A stretch of DNA of 64,000 nucleotides from CAVQBJ01 sp963819075 (lineage in GTDB: Bacteria; Actinomycetota; Thermoleophilia; Solirubrobacterales; Solirubrobacteraceae): the NCBI GenBank assembly GCA_963819075.1, contig CAWFUP010000002.1, positions 62,001 through 126,000 on the forward strand. Reading direction: 5' to 3'. Of the stretch, positions 48,903 through 56,975 are shown one piece after another. The notes below the pieces were generated by a model, which made no database searches, was not told the DNA's origin, and worked only from the letters and a program-made list of their open reading frames with translations. How positions within the stretch are numbered: position 1 is the first letter of the stretch; the number at the start of each line of letters is the position of its first letter. The translations under genes were made by a program, and so were the position numbers.

Positions 48903-50600
48903 GTGCGCGGCCGGGCCCACCCACTCGCGACCGTCCCGCCCTGGCTGCTCGGCGTCCTGTGCTCCACACCGCTCGCCGTCGCCTACCTGCCGATCCGGCC
49001 GCCGGCCGCCGACCTGGCGGCGGCGACCTACCGCAGCGACCTGTTCACGCGCAACGGCTTTCAGCTGTGGGACAACGGCTGGTACGGCGGTCACCACCTC
49101 CCCGGCTATTCGCTGTTCGCGCCGGCCCTCGGCGCGCTGCTGACCCCGCGCGGCTGCCTGGCGATCTCGGCCGTCCTCGCCGCCGGCCTGTTCGGCGCGC
49201 TCGCACGGCGCGGCTTCGCGCCGGTCGCCGCGCAGGCGGCCACCGCCTGGTTCGCGATCGGCTTCGGCGTCGAGCTCGTGTCCGGGCGGATGCCCTATGA
49301 CCTCGGAGTGGCCGTCGGGCTCGCCGCGCTGCTCGCGCTCGCCGGCGCGCTGCGCTTCTCCTCCTCTGATGCCGGCGGCGCCGGTGCGCGCGGGCGGTCG
49401 ATGCCCACGCGCTCGCCGCTGACGCGCAGCGCGCTGCGGCGACCCGTGCCACCCTCGCGCGTCCTAACCGCGGTGGCCCTCGTGCTCGCCGCGCTCACCG
49501 GGCTGACGAGCCCGGTCGCCGGAGCCTTCCTCGCGCTCGCCGGGGTCGCCATCGCGCTGGCGACGGCGGCCCACGGGCGCGGGGTCGCGTTCGCGGCCGC
49601 CGCGCTGATCCCGGTGCTCCTGCTCCAGCTCGCCTTCTCCGAGGGCGGCTACGAGCCGTTTGCCGCCTCGGCCTTCTGGCCGGCGCTCGCGGGGACGCTC
49701 CTCGTCATGGTGCTGCTCGCCCGGGAGGGGCAGCGGCTGCTCGCCGTCGGCGCCGGGCTGTACGCGCTCGCGCTCGTGGCGTCGTATGCGACGCACACGG
49801 CGATGGGGGGCAACGCGGCGCGCCTCGGCCCGCTCGTCGCCGGGCCGCTGCTGGTTGGCGTGCTGTGGCAGCGTCGCGCGCTGCTGCTCGCCGTGCTCAC
49901 GCCGCTCCTGTTGTACTGGAGCGTCGTCACCCCGGTGCGCGATCTCGTCGATCTCGTCGGCGACCCGTCGGTCCACGCGGCGTACTACGCGCCGCTGCTC
50001 GACGAGCTGCAGTCCCGTTCGGGTGCGCGGCCACTGCGGGTCGAGATCCCGCTCACCGCCGCGCACTGGGAGTCCGACTACGTCGCCGCGCGCTTCTCGC
50101 TCGCGCGGGGCTGGGAGCGCCAGCTCGATACGCACTACGCCGCGCCGTTCTACGCGCCGCTGCTCACACCCGCCGCCTACCTCGCCTGGCTGCGCGACAA
50201 CGGTGTCGACTACGTCGCGCTCCCGGATGTCCCGCTCGACCACGCGGGACAGGCCGAGGGAAGGCTGATCGCCGGCGGGCTGCCCTACCTCGTCCCGTTG
50301 TGGCGCTCGATTCACTGGCGGCTGTACGCCGTCCGCGGCGCGACACCGCTGGCCAGCGCGCCGGCCACGCTGACGTCGCTGCGCAGCGACGGCTTCTCGC
50401 TGTCGCTGTCGCGAGCGGCGACGGCTCTCGTGCGCGTGCGCTATACGCCGTACTGGGCGATCCTGTCGGGTCGCGGATGCGTCGGCCCCGCACCCGGCGG
50501 ATGGACGGCGGTCTCCACCAGCGCCCCCGAGCAGGTCGTCGTGGGCATCCGCTTCGCGCTCGGTCGCATCCGCGCGACTCGAAGCCGCTGTGTCGAATAA
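48903..50600 (+). CDS. Polytopic membrane protein with C-terminal soluble domain, glycosyltransferase-C-like layout
   Basis: 565 aa beginning at GTG 48903, 13 nt after the hydrolase stop. About nine hydrophobic helices alternate through residues 12-345. A conserved-looking first loop follows helix 1 (RSDLFTRNGFQLWDNGWYGG, then HHLPGYSLFAP). Residues about 346-565 form a soluble domain with Ala/Tyr-rich strands. The acidic/aromatic first loop with a multi-span N-half and extracytoplasmic C-half fits GT-C-type glycosyltransferases, but catalytic residues are not certain. It precedes lipid-synthesis genes. Confidence 0.6.
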   Translation: MRGRAHPLATVPPWLLGVLCSTPLAVAYLPIRPPAADLAAATYRSDLFTRNGFQLWDNGWYGGHHLPGYSLFAPALGALLTPRGCLAISAVLAAGLFGALARRGFAPVAAQAATAWFAIGFGVELVSGRMPYDLGVAVGLAALLALAGALRFSSSDAGGAGARGRSMPTRSPLTRSALRRPVPPSRVLTAVALVLAALTGLTSPVAGAFLALAGVAIALATAAHGRGVAFAAAALIPVLLLQLAFSEGGYEPFAASAFWPALAGTLLVMVLLAREGQRLLAVGAGLYALALVASYATHTAMGGNAARLGPLVAGPLLVGVLWQRRALLLAVLTPLLLYWSVVTPVRDLVDLVGDPSVHAAYYAPLLDELQSRSGARPLRVEIPLTAAHWESDYVAARFSLARGWERQLDTHYAAPFYAPLLTPAAYLAWLRDNGVDYVALPDVPLDHAGQAEGRLIAGGLPYLVPLWRSIHWRLYAVRGATPLASAPATLTSLRSDGFSLSLSRAATALVRVRYTPYWAILSGRGCVGPAPGGWTAVSTSAPEQVVVGIRFALGRIRATRSRCVE

Positions 50601-50603
50601 TCT
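50598..50603 (+). promoter_or_regulatory. -10 element, leaderless start of the PAP2 gene
   Basis: TAATCT overlaps the stop of the upstream gene and lies 9 nt before ATG 50613, giving the PAP2 gene a possible promoter of its own. Confidence 0.3.
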
Positions 50604-50612
50604 ACCCCGCTG

Positions 50613-51425
50613 ATGGCCGCCCGCCTGTCGTCCGTGAAGACACGTCTTCTGCCCCGTGGGTGGCGCGACGTTCTCTGCCAGCTGGCGCTGCTCGGCGCGA
50701 CCTACCTCGCCTACACGATCGTGCGCGGGATGGTCCAGGGCCGCGCCGGCGCGGCCTTCCAGCACGCGCGCGACGTCATCAGCTTCGAGCGCACGCTGCA
50801 CTTCTTCGTCGAGCCGAGCATCCAGGCGTGGGCGACGAGCAGCCACCTGCTGATGACGACGGCGAGCTGGATCTACCTCAACGCGCAGACCTCGGTCACC
50901 CTCGGCGCGCTCGTCTACCTCTACGTCGTGCACAACCGCAACTTCTACTTCGTGCGCAACATGTTCCTCATCGGGATGGCGCTCGCGCTGTTCGCGTACT
51001 ACGTGTTCCCGACGGCGCCACCGCGCTTCCTGCCCGAGTGGGGCTTCATCGACACGGTGTCGGACTTCACCCGGGTGAAGGTCGCGAGCACGACCCCGAG
51101 CTCGGTCGGCCAGGCCACGCTCAACCCGAGCGGGCTCGTCAACCTCTACGCCGCCGTGCCCTCGATGCACGTCGCGTTCGCGCTGATGGTCGCGTGGCCG
51201 CTCGCCACCCTGTCGCGCTGGCGGATCGTGCGCGTGCTGTGGGCGCTCTACCCGCTACTCATCACGTTCGTGATCATCGTCACCGCCAACCACTTCCTGT
51301 CTGACGCGATACTCGGTGCGGTGACCGCCGGCATCTCGGCTGCCCTTGCTCGCCAGCTCGCGCGCTGGCGACCCGCGGTGTGGCGCTGGGACGGCGAGCC
51401 CGTCGGCGTCGGCGCCACGGGCTGA
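50613..51425 (+). CDS. PAP2-superfamily membrane phosphatase (PAP2_3/inositol-lipid type)
   Basis: 270 aa with six hydrophobic helices. The phosphatase motifs are VPSMHVAFALMVAWP (His in C2) and TANHFLSDAILG (His/Asp in C3), as in the PAP2_3 branch that includes yeast Aur1 relatives. A Gly/Ala/Arg-rich loop lies between helices 1 and 2. The genes on either side are a CDP-alcohol phosphatidyltransferase and inositol-phosphate synthase, so it is a good candidate for dephosphorylating phosphatidylinositol phosphate to phosphatidylinositol. That role is inference. Confidence 0.85.
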   Translation: MAARLSSVKTRLLPRGWRDVLCQLALLGATYLAYTIVRGMVQGRAGAAFQHARDVISFERTLHFFVEPSIQAWATSSHLLMTTASWIYLNAQTSVTLGALVYLYVVHNRNFYFVRNMFLIGMALALFAYYVFPTAPPRFLPEWGFIDTVSDFTRVKVASTTPSSVGQATLNPSGLVNLYAAVPSMHVAFALMVAWPLATLSRWRIVRVLWALYPLLITFVIIVTANHFLSDAILGAVTAGISAALARQLARWRPAVWRWDGEPVGVGATG

Positions 51426-51437
51426 CGGCGGCCTGCC

Positions 51438-52115
51438 GTGCCCGGTGAGGCTCAGCCCACCCGCCCGCGTCCCGGGGGACGCGGCAGCAATCGCCGCGGC
51501 CGGGGCGAGCGCGGTCCGGCGACGGTTGCGCAGCGGCGCGAGGAGATGCGCCAGGCGCTCATCCAGTCGCGCCTGACCCCGAACGCGATCTCGCTCACCG
51601 GCCTGGCGCTCAATGTCGTCGCCGCGGTCCTCGTGTGGCAGCAGCTGTTCTTCCTCGGCGGGATCGCCTTCATCGTCGGATCGATCATGGACACCCTCGA
51701 CGGGCGCTACTCGCGGATGTCGGGCAAGGGCACGCCGTTCGGCGCGTTCCTGGACTCCACGCTCGACCGCATCGAGGAGGGGATCGTGCTGACCGCCGTC
51801 GCCTGGACGTTCGCCAGCGAGGCGAAGGCCGGCGCGGCGGCCGCCGTCGTCGTCGCGGTGCTCGCCTCGCTGATGGTCTCCTACACTCGGGCGCGCGCCG
51901 AGGCGCTCGGCGTCGAGTGCAAGGTCGGGCTGGCCACGCGCCCGGTGCGTGTGGTGATCCTCTCGATCGGCCTCGTGTTCGCGCGCGGGGCCGGCCTCGG
52001 GAGCTTCGACCTGCTGGCGCCGGCCGTATACGTGCTCGCCGCGCTGAGCGTCATCACGGTCGTACAGCGCGTGTGGCACGTCTATCGCACGCTGTCGGTC
52101 GCCGCGGTCGAGTAG
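51438..52115 (+). CDS. CDP-alcohol phosphatidyltransferase, likely phosphatidylinositol-phosphate synthase
   Basis: 225 aa from GTG 51438. The CDP-OH-P signature runs from DTLDGRYSR to GAFLDSTLD (residues about 84-110), with the usual DG, a Gly, and the two last Asp; the Ala of DGxxAR is Ser here. Six hydrophobic spans and an RRGRGERGP-type basic N-tail are present. In actinobacteria such an enzyme joins CDP-diacylglycerol and inositol-1-phosphate to give phosphatidylinositol phosphate. The next gene makes the inositol-phosphate precursor, which supports that assignment. Confidence 0.87.
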   Translation: MPGEAQPTRPRPGGRGSNRRGRGERGPATVAQRREEMRQALIQSRLTPNAISLTGLALNVVAAVLVWQQLFFLGGIAFIVGSIMDTLDGRYSRMSGKGTPFGAFLDSTLDRIEEGIVLTAVAWTFASEAKAGAAAAVVVAVLASLMVSYTRARAEALGVECKVGLATRPVRVVILSIGLVFARGAGLGSFDLLAPAVYVLAALSVITVVQRVWHVYRTLSVAAVE

Positions 52116-52141
52116 CCGTCGCCGCGCGACCCGTACGCTCG

Positions 52142-52277
52142 TGCTGTAATCGAGAGTCGATCGCCGGGTACATCACCCGAGGTCCCCCTCGTCAGCGCGC
52201 CGGTGCATCCCGAGCACCGCGCGGCGCGGCGCGAAGACGGGCGCTCGTCCGAGCGAGGGCCGCCCGGCCCCCTTTTT
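52142..52277 (+). promoter_or_regulatory. ino1 leader: extended -10, then terminator-like hairpin with T-run (possible attenuator)
   Basis: TGC-TGTAAT (52142-52150) is an extended -10. About 100 nt downstream, GCTCG-TC-CGAGC and then GGGCCG-CC-CGGCCC (52257-52270) form hairpins followed by CCTTTTT (52271-52277). The ino1 Shine-Dalgarno site AGGAAGG starts 9 nt later. If the -10 is real, RNA polymerase must pass an intrinsic terminator before reaching ino1, the layout of an attenuator. The hairpin could instead just end the upstream lipid-gene transcript. Confidence 0.45.
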
Positions 52278-52303
52278 CCCAACACAGGAAGGCACCACCC
52301 ATC

Positions 52304-53560
52304 GTGAGCACCACCAACGGACACGACGCGAAGGCCGGCCCCAATGGAGCCTTGGCCAACGGCGCCGCGCGCTACCAGACCGACAAGGTGCGCGTGGCGA
52401 TCATCGGCGTCGGCAACTGCGCGTCGTCCTTCGTGCAGGGCGTGCACTACTACAAGGACGCGGACGCGAGCCACCGCGTGCCCGGGCTCATGCATGTCGA
52501 CCTCGGCGGCTATCACGTGCGCGACATCGAGTTCACCGCGGCGTTCGACATCGACCGTACGAAGGTCGGAAAGGACCTCGGCCAGGCGATCTGGGCCGGG
52601 CAGAACAACACCTACAAGTTCGCCAAGGTGGCCAAGCACCTCGGGGTGCCCGTGTACCGCGGGATGACCCACGACGGGCTGGGCAAGTACCTCAAGGAGA
52701 AGATCGAGAAGGCGCCGGGACCGACGGCCGACATCGTGCAGATCCTCAAGGACACGCACACCGACGTCGTCGTCTCCTACCTGCCGGTCGGCTCCGAGCA
52801 GGCCACCAAGTGGTACGTCGAGCAGATCCTCGAGGCGGGCTGCGGGTTCGTCAACTGCATCCCGGTGTTCATCGCGCGCGAGGACTACTGGGACAAGCGC
52901 TTCAAGAAGGCCGGGCTGCCGATCGTCGGCGACGACATCAAGTCGCAGGTCGGCGCGACGATCGTGCACCGCTCGCTGGCCCGGCTGTTCGGCGATCGCG
53001 GCGTGAAGATCGTGCACACCTCGCAGCTGAACGTCGGCGGCAACATGGACTTCTACAACATGCTCGAGCGCGAGCGCCTGGAGTCCAAGAAGATCTCCAA
53101 GACGAACGCCGTCACCTCGATCATGGAGGACGAGCTGCCGGCCCGCGACGTGCACGTCGGGCCCTCGGACTACGTGCCGTGGCTGACCGATCGCAAGTGG
53201 GCGCACATCCGCATCGAGGGCCAGGCCTTCGGCGACGTGCCGCTCAACTGCGAGCTCAAGCTCGAGGTGTGGGACTCGCCCAACTCGGCCGGCATCGTCA
53301 TCGACGCCGTGCGCTGCGCCAAGCTCGCGCTCAACCACGGCGTCGGCGGTCAGCTCGACGGGCCGAGCTCGTACCTGATGAAGTCGCCGCACCAGCAGCG
53401 CCCCGATGACCTTGCTCGGGAGGAGACCGAGCGCTTCATCGCACGCTACGCCGGGGTGCCGCGGAGCGCGCCGAAGGGGCGAAAGGCTCCGGCGCGCAAG
53501 GCTCCGGCTCGCAAGGCGACAGGCGGGGCGACGCGGCGGCGGGCGCGGAGCGGGTCCTAG
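52304..53560 (+). CDS. ino1: Inositol-1-phosphate synthase (mycobacterial type) with Lys/Arg tail
   Basis: 418 aa from GTG 52304, with AGGAAGG 11 nt upstream. It converts glucose-6-phosphate to inositol-3-phosphate using NAD. Near the start, RVAIIGVGNCASSFVQG is the Rossmann loop. SYLPVGSEQATKWYV, SQVGATIVHRSLARLF, NVGGNMDFYNML and KLEVWDSPNSAGIVID match the family. Length is family-like to about residue 388. A tail of about 30 residues then adds KAPARKAPARKATGG and Arg/Ser, an unusual basic extension. The upstream 425-residue open frame is a shadow. It overlaps the convergent GNAT stop at CTAG. Confidence 0.95.
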   Translation: MSTTNGHDAKAGPNGALANGAARYQTDKVRVAIIGVGNCASSFVQGVHYYKDADASHRVPGLMHVDLGGYHVRDIEFTAAFDIDRTKVGKDLGQAIWAGQNNTYKFAKVAKHLGVPVYRGMTHDGLGKYLKEKIEKAPGPTADIVQILKDTHTDVVVSYLPVGSEQATKWYVEQILEAGCGFVNCIPVFIAREDYWDKRFKKAGLPIVGDDIKSQVGATIVHRSLARLFGDRGVKIVHTSQLNVGGNMDFYNMLERERLESKKISKTNAVTSIMEDELPARDVHVGPSDYVPWLTDRKWAHIRIEGQAFGDVPLNCELKLEVWDSPNSAGIVIDAVRCAKLALNHGVGGQLDGPSSYLMKSPHQQRPDDLAREETERFIARYAGVPRSAPKGRKAPARKAPARKATGGATRRRARSGS

Positions 53561-54213
53561 CTGCGCGGCGTGACCGCGGGGCGCTCGGCGGCCCGCGGCT
53601 CGCGCCACATCGCCCACACCTTCGGACCGCGCGGGAGCGTGAACTCGCGCGTGACGCGGAAGCCGTGGCGCGCGTAGAAGTCGATGTTGCGCTCCTTGGA
53701 GGACTCCAGGTAGCCGCCGACCTCGTCGGCGTCGCAGTCGTGCAGGATCGGCGCGAGCACGGCCGACCCGAGGCCGCGTCCCTGCGCGCCGGGATCGGTG
53801 CCGAGCACGGCCAGGTACCAATGCGACGGGGACGGCGGGTGGCGACGCTCGATCGCGAGCAGGCCGCGCGCCACGAGCGGGGCCCTGGCGACGGCGCTCG
53901 GATGGGCCAGCGCCCGCGCGCGCAGGAGTGAGCGGGCGAGCTGCAGGTCGTCGCGCGGCGTCGTGCGCCAGCGCTCGGGCGGTGCCCAGACCGCCGCGCT
54001 CTCCAGCTGTGGAGTCGTCCACACCGCGCCGTATCCGATGAGCTGGCGCAGGCGCGCGCCGTGGAAGCGCTCGAGCATCGCGGGGCGCAACGCATGCGGC
54101 GGACACGACCACATCGCGACGGGGTCATCCAGGAACGATCGGGCGAGCATGCGGGCGAGGGCCGGCACGTCGTCCGGGCCGGCGAGGCGCACCGTGGGCG
54201 GTCGGACGGGCAT
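53557..54213 (-). CDS. GNAT-family N-acetyltransferase
   Basis: 218 aa from ATG 54213. It follows the GNAT pattern: VRLAGPDDVPALARMLARSF at the N-terminus, WYLAVLGTDPGAQGRGLGSA (motif A, acetyl-CoA pyrophosphate loop Q-x-x-G-x-G/A), then YLESSKERNIDFYARHGF as motif B. The substrate is unknown. A -10-like CAGGAT lies 8 nt upstream of the start. It is convergent with ino1, and the two stop codons share the palindrome CTAG (53557-53560). Confidence 0.85.
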   Translation of the reverse strand: MPVRPPTVRLAGPDDVPALARMLARSFLDDPVAMWSCPPHALRPAMLERFHGARLRQLIGYGAVWTTPQLESAAVWAPPERWRTTPRDDLQLARSLLRARALAHPSAVARAPLVARGLLAIERRHPPSPSHWYLAVLGTDPGAQGRGLGSAVLAPILHDCDADEVGGYLESSKERNIDFYARHGFRVTREFTLPRGPKVWAMWREPRAAERPAVTPRS

Positions 54214-54266
54214 CGGGCGAGATCCTGCCAGGCGGCGCTCGTCCGGGCGGCCAGCTCGCGCTCGGG

Positions 54267-54272
54267 CATACT
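54267..54272 (+). promoter_or_regulatory. -10 element, leaderless start of the glycosyltransferase-PHP gene
   Basis: CATACT, then 8 nt, then ATG 54281, with no Shine-Dalgarno site. It is in the 67-bp gap divergent from the GNAT gene. Confidence 0.4.
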
Positions 54273-54280
54273 TTCGGGCA

Positions 54281-56203
54281 ATGGCGCCGCGCTTCTCGAT
54301 CGCCCACGTCACGCCGTACCCGTGGGAGGCCCAGCACGAGATCAACACGTTCGTGCGCGAAACGGCGGGCGAGCTCTCGGCGCGAGGGCACCGCGTCCTG
54401 ATCCTCGCCCCCTCGCGCTCAGCAGCGGCGATCAGCGAGTCGCGGTCGGCGCTGCGCGACGCACGACGCGCGCCCGAGCAGTTGCTCGAGGGCACCGACG
54501 ACGGCACGCCGCGGGTGCTCGCGGTCGGCGAGGTGCTCGACGTCTCGGGCGCCGCACGCCGACGTCCGCCGGCCCTGCCGATCGACGTCGCGCGCACCGT
54601 CGAGAAGGCGCTGGCGACCGTCCCGCTCGACTTCGTCCACGTCCACGAGCCGTTCGCGCCGAGCACCTCGAGCTCGGCCCTGCGCCATTCGCACGCGCTC
54701 AACGTCGGCAGCTTCCACGCCCCGACCGAGCACCTGCTCGCCACGCAGCTGGCGCGGCGCTTCGTCGAGCTGTTCCTCGGCCGCCTCGACGCCCGCACCG
54801 CGAGCTTCGCGGCGACCGGCGAGCTGATGGCGCGACACTTCCCGGCCGAGTACCGCGTCGTGCTGCCCGGGGCGGACGTAACCGCCGGGGGCGTCGCGCG
54901 GGCGGCGGGCGACGACGACGCACCGGTGCGGCTGCTGTTCATCGAGGAGGAGGAGCGCGCCGCCCAGCGCCTGCTCCTGCGCGCGCTGCGCCGCGTCGAC
55001 TGCGAGACGCCATGGGAGGCCACGGTGCTGAGCGCGCGCGGGGCCTCGGCCTCGACGCCGATGCGCGCCGAGCTGCGGGCCCGCGTCCGCTTCCTGGCGC
55101 CGGACGAGGCCGACGAGCAGCGGCTGCTCGAGGACGCTGACGTCATCGTCTGCGCCTCCGACGGCGCCGCGCCGGCGCCGGGCCTGCTGCTGCGCGCGAT
55201 TGCCGCCGACGCGGTGCCGATCGCGAGCCGCCTGCCGGCCTACGAGGAGGCGCTCGGCGACGGGGAGCGAGGGCTGCTGTTCGAGGCCGGCGACGTCGAC
55301 ACCCTCGCCGGGCAGTTGCGGCGGCTCATCGACGACGGCGCCCTGCGCCGGCGGCTCCGCGACGCCGCCGCGCCGTGGCGTCGCGGACTGACGTGGACGC
55401 GCGTCGCCGACGAGCTCGACGAGGTGTACGCCGAGGTCGCCGCCCGGCGCCACGACACGACGGGGCGCCCAGCCGTGCGCGCGCGCCTGGCCCAGCGCGA
55501 GCTCATCGACGTCGACCTGCACATGCACACCGACCACTCCAGCGACTGCGCTACGCCAGTGGAGGTGCTGCTGGCCACGGCGCGCGCCGAGGGTCTCGGA
55601 GCGATCGCCGTCACCGACCACAACGAGATCTCGGGCGCGCTCGAGGCTCAGGCCAAGGCCGACGGCGTGAAGGTCATCGTCGGCGAGGAGGTCAAGACGG
55701 CCAGCCAGGGCGAGGTCATCGGCCTGTTCCTGAGCGAGAAGATCCCGCGCGGAATGACGATGGCCGAGACCGTCGCCGAGATCAAGCGCCAGGGGGGACT
55801 CGTGTACGTGCCGCACCCCTTTGACCGGCTGCACGCCGTGCCCGACTACGAGCACCTGCTGACGATCCTCGACGACGTCGATGCGATCGAGGTGTTCAAC
55901 CCGCGGGTGGCGATCGGGGCGTTCAACGAGGAGGCCGCTCGCTTCGCGGCCAAGTACCGGATCGTCGCCGGCGCCGGCTCGGACTCCCACGTCGCGCAGG
56001 GGCTCGGATCGGTGCGCATCCGGATGCGCGACTTCGACGGGCCCGAGGAGTTCCTCGAGTCCCTGCGCGAGGCCGACATCGTCACGCGACCGACGAGCCT
56101 GCTCTACGTGCAGGCGCTGAAGTTCCTGCAGACGAAGGCGACCCCGCCGCCGGCGCGCCGCGCGCGGCGGCTGCGCCAGGTACGAAAGGCGACGCGCACC
56201 TGA
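54281..56203 (+). CDS. Fusion of a GT4-like glycosyltransferase domain and a PHP phosphoesterase domain
   Basis: 640 aa. Residues 1 to about 390 have a GT-B (GT4) fold pattern: HVTPYPWEAQHEINTFVRET with a Gly-rich turn, VHVHEPFAPSTSS, NVGSFHAPTEHLLA, and a C-half ending in DTLAGQLRRLIDDGALRRRL. The E-x7-E catalytic pair of GT4 is not present; the region reads GAAPAPGLLLRAIAADAVPI at 295-314. Residues 405 to about 620 are a PHP domain with metal ligands DLHMHTDHS (412-420), TDHN (445-448), GEE (468-470), HPFD (512-515) and SDSH (567-570). The basic C-tail is ARRARRLRQVRKATRT. An inositol-lipid or sugar-phosphate role is suggested by neighbours, not shown. Confidence 0.85.
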   Translation: MAPRFSIAHVTPYPWEAQHEINTFVRETAGELSARGHRVLILAPSRSAAAISESRSALRDARRAPEQLLEGTDDGTPRVLAVGEVLDVSGAARRRPPALPIDVARTVEKALATVPLDFVHVHEPFAPSTSSSALRHSHALNVGSFHAPTEHLLATQLARRFVELFLGRLDARTASFAATGELMARHFPAEYRVVLPGADVTAGGVARAAGDDDAPVRLLFIEEEERAAQRLLLRALRRVDCETPWEATVLSARGASASTPMRAELRARVRFLAPDEADEQRLLEDADVIVCASDGAAPAPGLLLRAIAADAVPIASRLPAYEEALGDGERGLLFEAGDVDTLAGQLRRLIDDGALRRRLRDAAAPWRRGLTWTRVADELDEVYAEVAARRHDTTGRPAVRARLAQRELIDVDLHMHTDHSSDCATPVEVLLATARAEGLGAIAVTDHNEISGALEAQAKADGVKVIVGEEVKTASQGEVIGLFLSEKIPRGMTMAETVAEIKRQGGLVYVPHPFDRLHAVPDYEHLLTILDDVDAIEVFNPRVAIGAFNEEAARFAAKYRIVAGAGSDSHVAQGLGSVRIRMRDFDGPEEFLESLREADIVTRPTSLLYVQALKFLQTKATPPPARRARRLRQVRKATRT

Positions 56204-56229
56204 GGCGAGCGGGTCGTCCGCTCGCGCAG

Positions 56230-56901
56230 GTGAGAGCGCAACTTGCGATGCACAGCCAAGGACAACCCAGCGACCCGTCAAAGCTTTCCGGGTCGATGCC
56301 TGTAACCGATGACGAGATCCGCGAGAAATATCTCGAGCGAGCGATACGAGAGCTGAACAGCCTCACGCGCGAGCTGCAGGCGTGCCCGCACTGCCCGCGC
56401 GGCAACCTGACGCCGGTCCTCGGGTCCGGCCATCCGCAGGCCGACATCATGCTGCTGAAGTTCGCGCCGATGCCGTCGGAGATCGAGGAGGGCGTCGCCT
56501 TCTACGGCCGCAGCGGGAGCGCGCTGATGAAGTCCTTCAAGCGGCTGGCCATCGATCCGCTCACGGTCTACGGGACGCTGTGCGTCAAGTGCCCGGTGAG
56601 CGACACCGCGCTCGCCGATCCCGCGTGCATGGCGCGCGTGAGCGAGGAGGTGGCGATCGTGCAGCCGAAGATCGTCGTGGCGATGGGCGACGAGGCGTTC
56701 GACGCGCTCTGTGACCTTGATCTGCCGCTCGCGCGACCGGTGACACGCCGCGTCGGCGAACTGCAGGCGCTCACGCCGTCGATCGATCTGCTCTGCGTCC
56801 CCGACATCGACCGCTCGCTCGACGACGAGGTGTCCAAGCGGGAGTTCTGGGCGGCGTTCCGGGTGCTGGGTGAGTGGCACGCGGAGCTGCCGCCGTACTG
56901 A
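56230..56901 (+). CDS. Divergent uracil-DNA glycosylase superfamily protein with Fe-S cysteines
   Basis: 223 aa as read from GTG 56230; ATG 56248 and ATG 56296 are alternatives. The four Cys fit family-4/5 UDG Fe-S ligands: CPHC (near 52-55), then KCPVSDTALADPAC. The motif that normally reads GEAPG is KFAPMP here, and the usual HPS motif is replaced by VPDIDRSL. The catalytic residues of known UDGs are therefore not in place. It may be an inactive or differently specialised UDG-fold protein. It is followed by the palindrome at 56976-57018. Confidence 0.7.
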   Translation: MRAQLAMHSQGQPSDPSKLSGSMPVTDDEIREKYLERAIRELNSLTRELQACPHCPRGNLTPVLGSGHPQADIMLLKFAPMPSEIEEGVAFYGRSGSALMKSFKRLAIDPLTVYGTLCVKCPVSDTALADPACMARVSEEVAIVQPKIVVAMGDEAFDALCDLDLPLARPVTRRVGELQALTPSIDLLCVPDIDRSLDDEVSKREFWAAFRVLGEWHAELPPY

Positions 56902-56975
56902 GGCTGGGGGGCGCTGCGCGGTTTCGGGCGGACAGCCGGCCCCGTTCAAGCCGCTGAGCGGTGGCCGGTCGGGAC

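Noticed and set aside
52304..53560. Long upstream extension of ino1 to 51635
   Set aside because: Those 223 codons overlap the phosphatidyltransferase gene out of frame and are Arg-rich; GTG 52304 with AGGAAGG fits the family start.
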